Notes: generated from the letters alone by a model not told the origin. A DNA stretch of 64,000 bases from Grimontia hollisae CIP 101886 (GCF_000176515.1 NZ_ADAQ01000011.1:1014388-1078387), one strand, 5' to 3'; numbered from the stretch's first letter, positions 52,698 to 63,998 are shown. Made by a program: numbers and translations.

Positions 52698-53858
52698 TTA
52701 ATATCTCCCCTGACGCGTGGTCGACTGACGGGTATTGACGTTCGGTAAGGCGGGCTGGGTAGCACGCTCCAACTCAATGCCATAGCCTGCGGCACTGTTG
52801 CTGTCCGATGAAACATTGCGCTGTGCTGGAGACTGGCTCATCAGTTTATCCAAAGGCAAGTAAAGCAAGTTGTTGCTCCCTTCCTGAGAATCAATCAACA
52901 CCTTACTGGTATTGCCGAACACCTTTTCCATCGTCTCAAGATACAAACGGTTACGCGTAACTTCCGGCGCAGCTAAATACTCCGGTAACAGTTTCTCAAA
53001 CTGTGCAACGTCACCTTGTGCCTCATTAACTGTTTTCTCTTTATAACCCAAGGCTTCTTTTTTCAGACGCTCAGCACGACCGGTTGCTTTGGGCAAGATG
53101 TCATTACGATAGGCTTCCGCTTCACGGATAAAACGCTCTTCATCCTCTCGCGCTGCGATAGCGTCATCGAATGCATCTTTCACCTGCTCTGGCGGACGGG
53201 CAGTGTCAAAGTTTACGTCGACCACCAGCAGACCCATGTCATAACGATCTACAATGCGGTTGATTTCCACTTCCGTGCGTTCACGAATTTCCTGACGGCC
53301 CGAGGTCAGGATTTGGTCCATCACTGCATCACCGATCACCGCACGCAATGCGGAGTCCGTGGCCTGACGCAGACTGTCATCCGCGTTAGTGACCGAGAAC
53401 AGATATTTCTCCGGATCAGCCACACGATACTGCACGTCCATTTCAACGCGCACGACGTTTTCATCTTTGGTCAGCATATCACCGGAGCCACGCAACGAAC
53501 GGATTGCCTGCACGTTTACCGGTGTCACCTCATCGATAAACGTCGGTTTCCAGTTCAGGCCTGGTTGTACGATGCGGTCGTATTCACCGAAACGCAATAC
53601 AACACCACGCTCCGCTTCACCGATAGTGTAAAAGCCTGATACACCCCAGATAACTGCACCCACCACGGCAATGACGCCCAAACCAGCGACACTGCCGCCA
53701 CCAAAAGACGGCCCTTTGCCGCCAAATAATCCGCTCAGTTTGCGGCTCAGCTTGCCAAATACCTCGTCGAGGTCTGGCGGCCCTTGGTCACGACCCCCGC
53801 GGTTCCCCCACGGGTCTTTGTCCTGACCGCCATTATTTCCTGGCTCATTCCACGCCAT
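52698..53858 (-). CDS. hflK: FtsH protease modulator HflK
   Basis: 386-residue partner of HflC. A Gly/Asp-rich cytoplasmic N-terminus (GNNGGQDKDPWGNRGGRDQ), one transmembrane helix (about 57-77), an SPFH domain (EAERGVVLRFGEYDRIVQPG) and a coiled coil. Followed 2 bases later by hflC. Confidence 0.97.
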   Translation of the reverse strand: MAWNEPGNNGGQDKDPWGNRGGRDQGPPDLDEVFGKLSRKLSGLFGGKGPSFGGGSVAGLGVIAVVGAVIWGVSGFYTIGEAERGVVLRFGEYDRIVQPGLNWKPTFIDEVTPVNVQAIRSLRGSGDMLTKDENVVRVEMDVQYRVADPEKYLFSVTNADDSLRQATDSALRAVIGDAVMDQILTSGRQEIRERTEVEINRIVDRYDMGLLVVDVNFDTARPPEQVKDAFDDAIAAREDEERFIREAEAYRNDILPKATGRAERLKKEALGYKEKTVNEAQGDVAQFEKLLPEYLAAPEVTRNRLYLETMEKVFGNTSKVLIDSQEGSNNLLYLPLDKLMSQSPAQRNVSSDSNSAAGYGIELERATQPALPNVNTRQSTTRQGRY

Positions 53859-53911
53859 TAGAGCACTCCATCAGTATGATATGACGATAGTTTTTATACT
53901 GTAACAGTCTG

Positions 53912-55201
53912 TCAGTTGACGATAAAGTCACCTAACTCACTGCCTTCCCGTTTTTTCAACCTCAACCAGTCAGTTTGAGGCAGCCGCACATCGACCAGCA
54001 AATGTCCATCCTGCTCGTATTCTTCGTGCGTGATACACCGCAACTGACAGAATTTACTGTGCATTCTGCCAATAGCCGCAGGCGGAATACGTAAGCGGTA
54101 GCTTACCATAGTCCCTGCCAGCCTCTCGGTCAGTGCCTCAAAAAGAAGATCTATGCCCTGATCTGCCAGTGCTGACACCCAGACAATACGAGGAAGTCCG
54201 TCTTCATCACGTTCGATACGTGGCGTTGTATCTTCCATATTGTCGATTTTGTTCATCACCAGCAGCATCGGTACTTCGTGCGCGTCGATCTCTTCCAGCA
54301 CCACATTGACCGCGTCAATGTTCTCACGGAAACGGTCATCACTGGCATCCACCACATGCAACAGTAACGTTGCTTCCTGCGTCTCCTGCAACGTTGCCTT
54401 AAATGCAGCAACCAAGTCATGTGGCAGATGACGGATAAAGCCGACCGTATCGGCCAGGATAGTGTCACCTACGTCCTCGACCTCAATCTTGCGCAGCGTC
54501 GGATCCAGTGTTGCAAACAACTGGTCTGCGGCGTACACCCCTGCCTCGGTAATGCGGTTGAAGAGCGTGGACTTTCCGGCATTGGTGTATCCTACCAATG
54601 ACACAGTAGGAACTTCAGCACGGCTTCGTGCCCGTCGGCCCTGTTCCCGTTGTTTGGAGACTTTCTCAAGTCTACGCAGAATAGCTTTAACACGATCACG
54701 CAGTAAACGACGGTCTGTTTCCAGCTGGGTTTCACCCGGACCACGCAGACCAATCCCGCCCTTCTGACGCTCTAAGTGCGTCCAACCACGAACGAGTCGG
54801 GTTGAAAGGTGGCGGAGCTGCGCCAACTCGACCTGTAATTTACCTTCATGGGTACGGGCCCGCTGGGCAAAGATATCTAGGATCAGACCGGTGCGATCGA
54901 GCACCCGGCATTTGACTAAACGCTCGAGGTTTCGTTCCTGCGCAGGAGAAAGCGCATGGTTGAAGATCACAATATCTGCCCCAGTCATCCGGACGACATC
55001 TGCAATCTCGAGGGCTTTACCTTCACCGACGAAGTATTTGGAATGCGGGGCTTGCCTGCTGCCTGTAATAGTTTGCAGCCTGCTAACCCCCGCTGACGAT
55101 ACCAGCATTTCAAATTCGCTGAGATCTTCCCATTCGCCTTCCTGGGTGAAGTTGATATGAACTAAAACAGCCTGTTCACCGGCTTCGTAACGGTCAAACA
55201 A
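53912..55201 (-). CDS. hflX: Ribosome-dissociating GTPase HflX
   Basis: 429-residue Obg/HflX-type GTPase that splits stalled ribosomes under stress. N-terminal HflX domain (GEGKALEIADVVRMTGADIVIFNH), linker with RGPGETQLETDRR, and G domain with G1 VGYTNAGKST, G3 DTVGFI and G4 NKID. Lies between hfq and hflK. Confidence 0.97.
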   Translation of the reverse strand: MFDRYEAGEQAVLVHINFTQEGEWEDLSEFEMLVSSAGVSRLQTITGSRQAPHSKYFVGEGKALEIADVVRMTGADIVIFNHALSPAQERNLERLVKCRVLDRTGLILDIFAQRARTHEGKLQVELAQLRHLSTRLVRGWTHLERQKGGIGLRGPGETQLETDRRLLRDRVKAILRRLEKVSKQREQGRRARSRAEVPTVSLVGYTNAGKSTLFNRITEAGVYAADQLFATLDPTLRKIEVEDVGDTILADTVGFIRHLPHDLVAAFKATLQETQEATLLLHVVDASDDRFRENIDAVNVVLEEIDAHEVPMLLVMNKIDNMEDTTPRIERDEDGLPRIVWVSALADQGIDLLFEALTERLAGTMVSYRLRIPPAAIGRMHSKFCQLRCITHEEYEQDGHLLVDVRLPQTDWLRLKKREGSELGDFIVN

Positions 55202-55227
55202 GCGATCAACTCCTTACCAAGGGATTG

Positions 55228-55509
<282 letters not shown>

Positions 55510-55592
55510 TTATTGGTTTGTAGTTGTAGTAGCAACAAAAAGATCAACAACGCCGCTTACAACAGCACAGAGTATACCTGTCTCTTCCCGGA

Positions 55593-56519
55593 TCAGATCA
55601 GACACTTTGTGACTGTTTGTAACGATAGCCCGGCATCGTCGCTATCAAGCCACGTCAGATTATCCCAGCTGCGAAGCCAGGTGATCTGACGTTTGGCCAA
55701 CTGACGGGTTGCGCACACACCGCGATAAACTGCATCGTCAAGCGAGCAGCTACCCGCCAAATAATCCCACATCTGTCGGTACCCGACGCAACGTATCGAT
55801 GGCATATCCGGGTTCAGATCGCCACGATCAAACAATGCACGGACCTCCTTCTCGAAGCCGGCTTCCATCATTTTGTGGAAACGTAACTCGATTCGGCGAT
55901 GCAGATCTCCCCTTTCCTTAGGGGCTATAGCAAACTGATGAACCTCATATGGCAAGGGTTCACCTTTAGTTTCGGTCAACTCAGTGAGAGTTTTACCCGA
56001 AATACGAAAAACTTCCAGCGCTCTCGACAATCGTTGAGGATCATTCGGGTGAATCCTCGCTCCTGCGACAGGGTCTACTTTGCACAACGCTTCGTGCAGC
56101 GCCTGCCAACCACGCTCCTTTGCTTCCTGCTCAATTTTAGCGCGGATCACTGGGTCTGCGGGTGGCAATGGCGACAGGCCTTCCAATAATGCTTTGAAAT
56201 AAAGCATGGTACCACCCACCAAAAGGGGGATTCTCCCTTTTGCAACGATCTGTTCCATTTCGCGTAACGCATCAGCACGAAAATCCGCCGCCGAATAGGC
56301 TTCTGACGGATCACGGATATCAATTAACCGGTGTGGCGCCAGCGCCAGCTCTTCCGCTGTCGGCTTGGCTGTACCGATATCCATGCCCCGATAGATCAAA
56401 GCGCTGTCCACACTGATTATATCAACGGGAAATTGTTTTCTCAGCGCAATCGCCAAGTCGGTTTTCCCTGAGGCTGTCGGCCCCATTAAAAATATTGCCT
56501 TGGGCAATGGCTTAATCAT
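55593..56519 (-). CDS. miaA: tRNA dimethylallyltransferase
   Basis: 308-residue enzyme adding a dimethylallyl group to A37 of tRNAs reading UNN codons. P-loop GPTASGKT at residues 13-20, followed by [19 protein letters not shown] and the [15 protein letters not shown] segment. Start overlaps the mutL end by 8 bases. Confidence 0.97.
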   Translation of the reverse strand: MIKPLPKAIFLMGPTASGKTDLAIALRKQFPVDIISVDSALIYRGMDIGTAKPTAEELALAPHRLIDIRDPSEAYSAADFRADALREMEQIVAKGRIPLLVGGTMLYFKALLEGLSPLPPADPVIRAKIEQEAKERGWQALHEALCKVDPVAGARIHPNDPQRLSRALEVFRISGKTLTELTETKGEPLPYEVHQFAIAPKERGDLHRRIELRFHKMMEAGFEKEVRALFDRGDLNPDMPSIRCVGYRQMWDYLAGSCSLDDAVYRGVCATRQLAKRQITWLRSWDNLTWLDSDDAGLSLQTVTKCLI

Positions 56520-58473
56520 GATTAAACGCTTCTATAGCCGCCGCCACGTCAACCGGACGCAGCAAGACGGAATAATGTTCTGCCAGCGCACCCTGCCAGC
56601 AATTTTCTAACTCAGTGAGCAGTGTAACGGATTGCGACAAGCTGTAGACATCGGTTTTTTGCACTGCCTGTCCTGTCAGCCATGTTGAAAGCGAGGACAC
56701 ATCAAGCTTCTTCCCTGAACGGGTTAAAAAAGCCATTAATGCCGGAATGAATTGCTGCAAGTTGTGATGACGGAAAGGTTGACAGACTGCCATCACCATC
56801 ACCTGAGACGCTGATTTCTTGCGAAGCAAAATCCCAAATTGCTGAAGCAACGGTTCATGCAAGGCAACCAGTTCCAGCTCTTCAGCTGATGCGGGCAATG
56901 CCTGAGGGATTAACAGGGGTTGGGCTTTCAAACCTTCTTCCAGCCCTGCCTGGCGAAACGTCCCCAAAACCGACAGATACGCGGCCGCATCAAGATCCAG
57001 TAAGGCAATGCCTTCCTCACGTTGCAACAACAGGTATTTCGCGTTTACGACCGTTAACGCCTTGCCGAGTCCCTGTGCAGCATGACCTGTTGACACCGGC
57101 GCTTGGGGCGTGGAAGGTGTGAAGACAGCTGACGCTTCCGCGATCTCTCTGACAGGATCAGGCACGACTGGCGTTGTCATCAACGATTGATACACGTTTT
57201 GCTCGCGACGGGACGGTGCGCTGCCACTCAGGAAGTCACAACGCTGACCACTACTGCCACCACTTGATCTACCCGCTGACGACTGACTAAAGCCAGATGC
57301 CCGGGCTGGCTGCCCGGACGCTTGCGGCCGCCACTCTGAGTATTCCGCCTGCCCGGGATAATTGGAATAGGCAGTGTCTTTGACGCCTTCGTCCCCTTCA
57401 ACAGCTTGCTGGGCTGGGTGACCTGCTGTTTCGTTGTCGGCAAAATTCAAAGCGGAAATAGGTTCCGGTTCCGCTGTCACCTGCATCAGGGCGTCAGCTA
57501 CCGCCTGATAGATAAAGTCATGCACCAGACGTGCCTGATGAAAACGGACTTCGTGCTTGGCGGGATGCACATTCACATCGACCTGGTGTGGGTCAATATC
57601 AATATACAGCACATAAGCTGCAAACTGATCAGGACGAAGGGACGCTTCATACCCCTGACGGATGGCATGGTTAATGAGCTTATCCTTCATCATCCGCTTG
57701 TTCACAAAGCAGTGCTGGATATCGTTTTGCGCCCGCGCCCCTTCCGGAGTACAGATCCAGCCTTGCAGGGTTAAACCCTGGTGCTCAAGGCTGACTTCCA
57801 CCGCGGTTTTGACAAACTGGGGGCCACACACCGCTGCCAGACGCTTTTCACGCTGTACATCGTTGGTTGCCGCCCGGTACTGGCGGACAATGGCACCATT
57901 GTGGCGAAGGGTAATGGCGACATCAAAACGGCTGAGTGCAATGCGTTTGAGCAGCTCATCAATGTGGCCAAATTCGGTTTTATCCGTGCGCAGGAACTTG
58001 CGTCGGGCAGGTGTATTAAAAAATAAGTCCACCACCTCAACGGTGGTACCAACCGGATGCGCCGCAGGCTTGACCTTCACCGCCATATCTCGCCCTTCAG
58101 CATAGGCCGACCAGGCTTCAGACTGGGTTACTGTGCGGGATGTCAGAGTCAGGCGCGAGACCGAGCTGATACTCGCCAGCGCTTCACCACGAAAGCCAAG
58201 GCTGATGATCGCTTCCAGGTCATCCAGACAGGTAATTTTGGAGGTCGCATGCCGGCTGAGTGCCAGCTCAAGCTCTTCTTTGGCAATGCCCGAGCCATTA
58301 TCCCGGATACGGATAAGCTTGCTGCCACCTTTTTCGATATCAATATCAATGCGGGTCGCCCCCGCATCAATGCTGTTTTCAACAAGCTCTTTGACCACAG
58401 ATGCCGGCCTTTCAACCACTTCGCCCGCCGCAATCTGGTTTGCCAGACGGGCAGGTAAGATTTGAATTGCCAT
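56512..58473 (-). CDS. mutL: DNA mismatch repair protein MutL
   Basis: 653-residue GHKL ATPase. N-terminal motifs: [26 protein letters not shown], and [10 protein letters not shown] Ser/Gly/Gln-rich linker (about 350-470) joins the C-terminal dimerisation domain, which lacks the DQHAxxERxxxE nuclease motif, as expected in MutH-containing gammaproteobacteria. Starts 2 bases after amiB's stop. Confidence 0.97.
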   Translation of the reverse strand: MAIQILPARLANQIAAGEVVERPASVVKELVENSIDAGATRIDIDIEKGGSKLIRIRDNGSGIAKEELELALSRHATSKITCLDDLEAIISLGFRGEALASISSVSRLTLTSRTVTQSEAWSAYAEGRDMAVKVKPAAHPVGTTVEVVDLFFNTPARRKFLRTDKTEFGHIDELLKRIALSRFDVAITLRHNGAIVRQYRAATNDVQREKRLAAVCGPQFVKTAVEVSLEHQGLTLQGWICTPEGARAQNDIQHCFVNKRMMKDKLINHAIRQGYEASLRPDQFAAYVLYIDIDPHQVDVNVHPAKHEVRFHQARLVHDFIYQAVADALMQVTAEPEPISALNFADNETAGHPAQQAVEGDEGVKDTAYSNYPGQAEYSEWRPQASGQPARASGFSQSSAGRSSGGSSGQRCDFLSGSAPSRREQNVYQSLMTTPVVPDPVREIAEASAVFTPSTPQAPVSTGHAAQGLGKALTVVNAKYLLLQREEGIALLDLDAAAYLSVLGTFRQAGLEEGLKAQPLLIPQALPASAEELELVALHEPLLQQFGILLRKKSASQVMVMAVCQPFRHHNLQQFIPALMAFLTRSGKKLDVSSLSTWLTGQAVQKTDVYSLSQSVTLLTELENCWQGALAEHYSVLLRPVDVAAAIEAFNHD

Positions 58474-58475
58474 GC

Positions 58476-60170
58476 TTAGCTCCCGGGAATGATCAAGGTC
58501 TGGCCAATAGCCAGTTCGTCTGAACGCAATTTATTGGCACGACGGATACTGTCGACAGAGACGCCATAATTGCTGGCGATTTTACCCAGATATTCTCCGC
58601 GTTTCACTTTGTGTTGCTTGTCCTTGGGTTTCACGCCCACAATTTTCAGTTTCTGGCCAATCGCAAGCTCATCCGAACGCAGTTTGTTGGCGCTTCGGAT
58701 ACTCGACACAGACACATCATACTTCTGGGCAATCTTGCCAAGAAACTCACCGCGCTTCACGGTGTGCGTTACTGTCACGCCTGCACTGGCAGGTATTGAA
58801 CTGCTACCCGGTGATGTGGACACCAGGGCACTAATATTGACATTCGGTACAGTCAGCACCTGCCCCACGTTTAACGTGTCGGACTTCAGACCATTTGCCG
58901 CTTTGATGGCGGAGATTGAGCTGCCGTATTTTTTCGCGATGACGGACAACGACTGACCGGATGTCACCTTGTGCTTAATGCCGTTTTTACGGGCGGCCAT
59001 CAAAGTACCATCCGGCGGAAACGCTTCAAAATAGCTCAACACACCTTTGTAAACCGCGTTAGCAATCTTGTTCTGGTGGCTGGTGCTCAGCAGCAATTTC
59101 TCTTCCTGAGGGTTGGTAATAAAGCCAGCTTCGACCAACAGAGAAGGAATATCCGGTGATTTCAGCACCGCCAAACTGGCATGTTCAGGGCTGGATTTAT
59201 GAAGTTTGGTGACTTTGCCGATTTCTTTTAACACGCGGACAGCAACATCATAACCTTCTTTCTGGGAGTTGCTGAACTGGAGATCCAGCACGGCACGGCT
59301 CAGGTATTCGTCTCGGTTATCGTTAAGCAGCGCCCCGCCACCCAGCAGGTTGGATTGCTCTTCGTGTCTCTCAATCCAGCGACCTATTTCACTGTTGGCA
59401 CGACGGCGGGACAACACCCAAACTGATGCACCGTGTGGTTGCGGTTTGTGGAAACCATCGGCATGGATAGACACCAGCAGATGCGCACCTTGCTTTCTCG
59501 CAATCTCAGAACGCTTGTTAAGGTCGACAAAGTAATCACCGTTACGTGTCAGTACCGCTTTCATACCCGGTATTGCATTAATCTTGGCGGCAACCTGACG
59601 GGAAATCGCCAATGTCACATGCTTTTCATACTTGCGCCGGGGGCCAACTGCGCCGGGATCATTACCACCGTGACCAGGGTCGATTGCAATGATGATGTCA
59701 TCGGTTCCAAACGGCAATGCAGCCTGCGCTTCTGCTGCTGCCGCAGGCTTAACCGGTGTCATGGTCGCAGCAGTATCGCTGTGTGGGATATCAATCACCA
59801 GTCGGTGGCCATACTCTTCACTGGGAGCAAGGGGAAACAGGCGAGGAACACTTTTGTCTTTCAGCTCAAATACCAGACGGGATGTCTTGTTGTCGGGTGG
59901 ATTACTGTTGCGGATCTTCGTCAGTATTTTGCTGTCACTGACATTTTTTGGCAGTGTTATCGCCATGGTGGTGTTCTTCAAATCCACCACCAAACGATCA
60001 GGCTTGGTCAGCGTGAAATAGGTATAAGAAGGCGCTTCAGCCAGATCCACCACTACCCGCGTTTCATGCGGCGCTGGCCAGATACGCATATTCTCCAGTA
60101 CATTAGCCCATGCAGAAAACGCCGTCCCAAGCCACCCCATCACCCCTAATAACACGCCTCGCCAAAGCAT
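58476..60170 (-). CDS. amiB: N-acetylmuramoyl-L-alanine amidase AmiB with three LysM domains
   Basis: 564-residue periplasmic cell-separation amidase. Signal peptide (1-22, AWA-NVL), AMIN domain (about 25-130), zinc Amidase_3 domain (about 160-380; IAIDPGHGGNDPGAVGP with the first zinc His, and LVEAGFITNPQEE with the catalytic Glu), then three LysM repeats (around 400-445, 468-512, 518-562; e.g. VKRGEYLGKIASNYGVSVD). Activated by EnvC-type LytM factors in other species. Between tsaE and mutL. Confidence 0.96.
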   Translation of the reverse strand: MLWRGVLLGVMGWLGTAFSAWANVLENMRIWPAPHETRVVVDLAEAPSYTYFTLTKPDRLVVDLKNTTMAITLPKNVSDSKILTKIRNSNPPDNKTSRLVFELKDKSVPRLFPLAPSEEYGHRLVIDIPHSDTAATMTPVKPAAAAEAQAALPFGTDDIIIAIDPGHGGNDPGAVGPRRKYEKHVTLAISRQVAAKINAIPGMKAVLTRNGDYFVDLNKRSEIARKQGAHLLVSIHADGFHKPQPHGASVWVLSRRRANSEIGRWIERHEEQSNLLGGGALLNDNRDEYLSRAVLDLQFSNSQKEGYDVAVRVLKEIGKVTKLHKSSPEHASLAVLKSPDIPSLLVEAGFITNPQEEKLLLSTSHQNKIANAVYKGVLSYFEAFPPDGTLMAARKNGIKHKVTSGQSLSVIAKKYGSSISAIKAANGLKSDTLNVGQVLTVPNVNISALVSTSPGSSSIPASAGVTVTHTVKRGEFLGKIAQKYDVSVSSIRSANKLRSDELAIGQKLKIVGVKPKDKQHKVKRGEYLGKIASNYGVSVDSIRRANKLRSDELAIGQTLIIPGS

Positions 60171-60173
60171 AGG

Positions 60174-60641
60174 TTATTTCCACTCCAGTTTTGCAAGCAG
60201 CGCTTCACCAACAGGTGTGTTGGCATTGACCTGCACTGATCGTTGTTTCTCGTTGTATGTCAGTGTGATATTGAGATCTGGCTGCGGCAACAGGCCTTTC
60301 CCTTTCTCGGGCCATTCCACCAGACAAAGCGCGTCAGGCGTGAAGTAATCCCGGATTCCCATAAATTCCAACTCTTCCGGATCGGCCAGTCGATACAAAT
60401 CAAAATGGTAAACCTGCCAGCTCTCTAACTGATAGGGTTCGACCAAGGTGTAGGTGGGGCTTTTTACGTTCCCCCGATGGCCCAAAGATTGAATAAAGCC
60501 GCGTGAAAACGTGGTCTTCCCGGCGCCCAGATCGCCATGAAGATAAATAGTGGTTTGCTGCGCACATGCCGCTGCAATAGCCGCGCCAAAGGCGACTGTT
60601 GCCTGCTCGTCAGCAAGCTCAGTCATAAAAGTCTGTGTCAT
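60174..60641 (-). CDS. tsaE: tRNA threonylcarbamoyladenosine biosynthesis ATPase TsaE
   Basis: 155-residue P-loop ATPase of the TsaB-TsaD-TsaE complex that makes t6A37. Walker A is [13 protein letters not shown], with [10 protein letters not shown] and [19 protein letters not shown] at 60641 is preferred; a GTG three codons earlier is possible. Three bases separate its stop from amiB. Confidence 0.96.
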   Translation of the reverse strand: MTQTFMTELADEQATVAFGAAIAAACAQQTTIYLHGDLGAGKTTFSRGFIQSLGHRGNVKSPTYTLVEPYQLESWQVYHFDLYRLADPEELEFMGIRDYFTPDALCLVEWPEKGKGLLPQPDLNITLTYNEKQRSVQVNANTPVGEALLAKLEWK

Positions 60642-60677
60642 GTTTCTCACTGCTTTATCTGCGGAAGCACTCAGTCT

Positions 60678-62171
60678 TCACTGCTGTATTTGTTTTATTG
60701 TTTTTCCAAGCCAAGGAAGCAAATCACTGGCCAACAGGCCACGCTCTCCTTGCCGTGCGGCAACGTCGGCCGCAGCACTGTGTAAATACGCGCCAAAAAT
60801 AGCGGCTTGTGTCAGCGACCGGGTCTGTGCCACGCACCCTGCAATCACGCCGGTCAACACATCCCCCATGCCTCCACTCGCCATACCAGGATTGCCTGCT
60901 GCCACGATATTTACTTCGCTGCCATCATAAACGATTGTACCCGCACCTTTAAGCACCACCACGCCACCATAACGTTTCTGTATCTCTTTGACGGCAGAAA
61001 AACGATCACGTTCAATGTCTGTTACACAACAACGCAATAAATTTGCAGCCTCTCCCGGATGCGGCGTCAAAATCCAATTGTCAGAGTACGCAGGGCTTGC
61101 CGCCAATACATGCAACGCATCGGCATCAACCACCAGGGGTTTCCCTGATATCACCGCTTGCCCAAAGAGTTGTCTGGCCCAACTCGACGACCCCAACCCC
61201 GGTCCGACAGCAATCACATCCGCCCATTCCAGGTGGGCATTCAAAGGAGCCAGCCCCTCACTTTCGTGCCACCAGCGGGTCATTAATTCGGGCTGGCGTA
61301 CAAGTAAGGCCGGAACATGGCTCTCGTCAGTTAACACCGCGACTAACCCGGCACCAACACGCAGGGTTGCCTGCCCACAAAGGGTGATGGCCCCGCCCAT
61401 ACCACGCTGGCCGCCAATACAAAGCACCCTGCCAGCATTGCCTTTATGTGCGCTTCGCCCTCTTACCGGTTCAAGCCTCGCCGCACGCTGGTTATCCAGC
61501 AGTTTAGCGGAACATGGGATATGCACGGCAAATTCTTCACCAATACCCAGCCCATCATAGTGAATATCACCACAACAATCGCGTGCCTTGCCGGTGAAAA
61601 GCCCCTGTTTGAGAGCTACAAAGCTGACTGTAAGATCTGCCACAACCGCATCACCCCAAATGCGCCCGGTATCAGCATTAAGGCCACTGGGAAGATCGAC
61701 AGCGATCACCGGACAATGGGTCCGGTTAATGGACTCTATGGCCGACAGGTATTTCCCAGATACCTCGCGGCAGAGTCCTGTCCCAAACAGAGCATCAACG
61801 ATGACATCAAACCCGCCACAGGGCGTTGTCCCTTGGTGGATTACACCACCGGCAGCCGTGAACTTCTGTTGTGCAGTGAGCGCATCCCCCTGAAGTTTTA
61901 ACGGATCAGCCAACGACCAAAGTGTAACGGAAAGCCCAGCTTCTTTTGCCAGCCTTGCGATCACATACCCATCACCGCCGTTGTTGCCGCTGCCACAACA
62001 AACCAGGATATTTTTGACATCAGGATATCGGGTTCGCAACGCATTAAACGCAGCCTGACCCGCCCGCTCCATCAGGCTGTACATTTCAACACCAAGATCC
62101 GCTGCGATCTTGCGCTCTCCATTTCTGACCTGATCCGATCGGTAAAGCGAGTGTGGTAGACTTGCGCTCAT
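60678..62171 (-). CDS. nnrD: Bifunctional ADP-dependent NAD(P)H-hydrate dehydratase/epimerase
   Basis: 497-residue metabolite-repair enzyme restoring damaged NAD(P)H hydrates. The N-terminal YjeF_N epimerase domain (about 1-215; VCCGSGNNGGDGYVIARL) is joined to a C-terminal ribokinase-like dehydratase (NPGMASGGMGDVLTGVIAG). ATG 62171 is chosen because it starts a YjeF-like N-terminus and avoids overlap with divergent queG at 62194. Followed by tsaE. Confidence 0.95.
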   Translation of the reverse strand: MSASLPHSLYRSDQVRNGERKIAADLGVEMYSLMERAGQAAFNALRTRYPDVKNILVCCGSGNNGGDGYVIARLAKEAGLSVTLWSLADPLKLQGDALTAQQKFTAAGGVIHQGTTPCGGFDVIVDALFGTGLCREVSGKYLSAIESINRTHCPVIAVDLPSGLNADTGRIWGDAVVADLTVSFVALKQGLFTGKARDCCGDIHYDGLGIGEEFAVHIPCSAKLLDNQRAARLEPVRGRSAHKGNAGRVLCIGGQRGMGGAITLCGQATLRVGAGLVAVLTDESHVPALLVRQPELMTRWWHESEGLAPLNAHLEWADVIAVGPGLGSSSWARQLFGQAVISGKPLVVDADALHVLAASPAYSDNWILTPHPGEAANLLRCCVTDIERDRFSAVKEIQKRYGGVVVLKGAGTIVYDGSEVNIVAAGNPGMASGGMGDVLTGVIAGCVAQTRSLTQAAIFGAYLHSAAADVAARQGERGLLASDLLPWLGKTIKQIQQ

Positions 62172-62193
62172 CTTCGGTTTCTCTTGTGATCTT

Positions 62194-63348
62194 ATGTCTG
62201 AATCTCGATCTTTATCGTCGATCAATTTAACCCAACTTGCTGAAAATATCAGGCAATGGGGACGTGAACTAGGATTTCAGCATATTGGGATCACCGATGT
62301 CGATCTTCGTCAGCACGAAGAACAATTACAACGCTGGCTGGATAACGGCTATCACGGTGAAATGGATTGGATGGCGCGCCATGGTATGATGCGCGCACGT
62401 CCTCAAGAACTGGTAGAAGGCACTGTGCGCGTGATCAGCGCACGGATGAATTACCTGCCGCCAGATGCCGGATTTGCCAAAACACTGGACAACCCTTCCC
62501 TTGCCTATATCAGTCGTTACGCCCTGGGGCGTGACTACCATAAGCTCATCCGCAACCGGCTGAAAAAGCTGGCGCAGCGCATTGAAGAGGAAGTGGGGAA
62601 ATTTGGTTATCGCCCGTTTGTCGACTCTGCTCCTGTGCTGGAACGTCCATTGGCAGAGAAAGCCGGGCTCGGCTGGACAGGCAAACATTCACTGCTTTTA
62701 AGTCAAGACGTCGGCTCCTGGTTTTTTCTCGGCGAGTTACTGATTGATCTTCCTCTGCCGGTAGATGAACCGTCACAGGGGAATTGCGGTAAATGTGTTG
62801 CCTGTATGACCTCCTGCCCGACAGGTGCCATTGTGGATGAAACCGTTGTCGACGCAAGACGTTGCATCTCTTACCTGACGATAGAGCTGGATGGGGAAAT
62901 ACCAGAAGCATTTCGCAAAGCCATAGGCAACCGTATCTATGGATGCGATGACTGCCAGTTAGTTTGCCCTTACAACAGGGAAGCAGAGCTCACCACTGAA
63001 CCTGATTTCTATAGCCGGAACAGTCTGGTCCAGCGACCTTTAAAAGTACTGTTCGGTTGGGATGAAGCCACTTTTTTACGAGAGACTGAAGGGTCAGCGA
63101 TTCGCCGCATAGGCCATGAAAAATGGCGCAGGAACCTATCTGTGGCAATGGGAAATGCTCCTTATGACCCCGAGATTGTTGAACTTCTGGAATCGGCCAA
63201 AGGATTCTCTGCTATGCTTGATCAGCATCTTGACTGGGCACTGGAACAACAAATCAAGCGCCGCAATGAAAACGCAATAGATGTCTTGCCTGCATCGACA
63301 AAACGGCTGGTAAGAATCGTGAAAAAAGGGTTACCCCGGGATGCTTAG
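62194..63348 (+). CDS. queG: Epoxyqueuosine reductase
   Basis: 384-residue cobalamin and iron-sulfur enzyme for the last step of queuosine synthesis in tRNA. Two 4Fe-4S sets are visible: CGKCVACMTSCPTGA and CDDCQLVCPYN, plus a separate Cys (RRCISYL). DUF1730 N-terminal cobalamin-binding region includes ISRYALGRDYHKLIR. Divergent from nnrD with a 22-base gap, as in E. coli. Confidence 0.97.
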   Translation: MSESRSLSSINLTQLAENIRQWGRELGFQHIGITDVDLRQHEEQLQRWLDNGYHGEMDWMARHGMMRARPQELVEGTVRVISARMNYLPPDAGFAKTLDNPSLAYISRYALGRDYHKLIRNRLKKLAQRIEEEVGKFGYRPFVDSAPVLERPLAEKAGLGWTGKHSLLLSQDVGSWFFLGELLIDLPLPVDEPSQGNCGKCVACMTSCPTGAIVDETVVDARRCISYLTIELDGEIPEAFRKAIGNRIYGCDDCQLVCPYNREAELTTEPDFYSRNSLVQRPLKVLFGWDEATFLRETEGSAIRRIGHEKWRRNLSVAMGNAPYDPEIVELLESAKGFSAMLDQHLDWALEQQIKRRNENAIDVLPASTKRLVRIVKKGLPRDA

Positions 63349-63922
63349 CAACAGGTACAGTGCGCTACCACCTTTTAGTCTGGGCTAAATCCATGCAAGA
63401 ACAAGACCTAGATTCACTTCTGCTGCGAAATGTGGAAAACCTTTTCAGTACGCCATAAAACGGTGCACACACACAAAGTTAAACACACTCTGTGAATAAA
63501 CTCAGATAGAAATCACGAAAGGTGATAAAGCTGGGGATAAACGTTTGAAAAAACGACTTTTACAAAGAAAAATACAATTCAAAACAATCAATTAAGAACA
63601 AATTCATACACAAGCATGAGTTTTCCACTGAGCAACATCCGCACAAATAACTCTGAGTAACATCACATCTTCTGATATTCATCAACGGCTTTACCCACAA
63701 GCAATACTTTGTGGATAACTCTGTTGAAAAACACCAAAAAACAGCGATAAAGCTACTGCAATTACGTAATAAGTGCAAACAATGTTCTGATTGTGTTTGG
63801 GCTAGAGTATGCCCGGAGATAATGCTTCACAGCATTAAAGACAACGATCCGCTGCATCCATTACTGCTTGATACATGCTTTGCGGAGTGTTGGTGCTTAC
63901 AGAGGATATTCTGTAAGAAACT
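63349..63922. other. AT-rich intergenic region with DnaA-box cluster (datA-like)
   Basis: No gene is seen between queG and tRNA-Gly. The region holds at least seven 9-mers with at most one mismatch to TTATNCACA on either strand: 63431-63439, 63491-63499, 63532-63540, 63604-63612, 63621-63629, 63691-63699 and the perfect TGTGGATAA at 63710-63718. In E. coli the DnaA-titrating datA locus occupies the same queG-glyV interval. An IHF site could not be assigned with confidence. Confidence 0.6.
63710..63718 (-). promoter_or_regulatory. Perfect DnaA box
   Basis: TGTGGATAA, reverse of TTATCCACA, the highest-affinity DnaA 9-mer. It lies 11 bases from a one-mismatch box (TTACCCACA at 63691-63699), the closest pair of the cluster. 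Confidence 0.7.
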
Positions 63923-63998
63923 TGGAGCGACACACGGGGTTCGAACCCGTGACCTCAACCTTGGCAAGGTTGCGCTCTACCAGCTGAGCTAGTGTCGC
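63923..63998 (-). tRNA. glyV: tRNA-Gly (anticodon GCC)
   Basis: 76 bases including encoded CCA. Acceptor GCGACAC pairs with GTGTCGC; D-loop AGCTCAGCTGGTAGAGC; anticodon arm CAACC-TTGCCAA-GGTTG with GCC; T-arm CGGGTTCGAACCCG; discriminator T then CCA. Located after queG as in E. coli, where several glyVXY copies follow; further copies could lie beyond the window. Confidence 0.98.

Noticed and set aside
58976..59060. Premature break in AmiB between the amidase and LysM parts
   Set aside because: The frame is continuous and a linker followed by several LysM repeats is compatible with the family.
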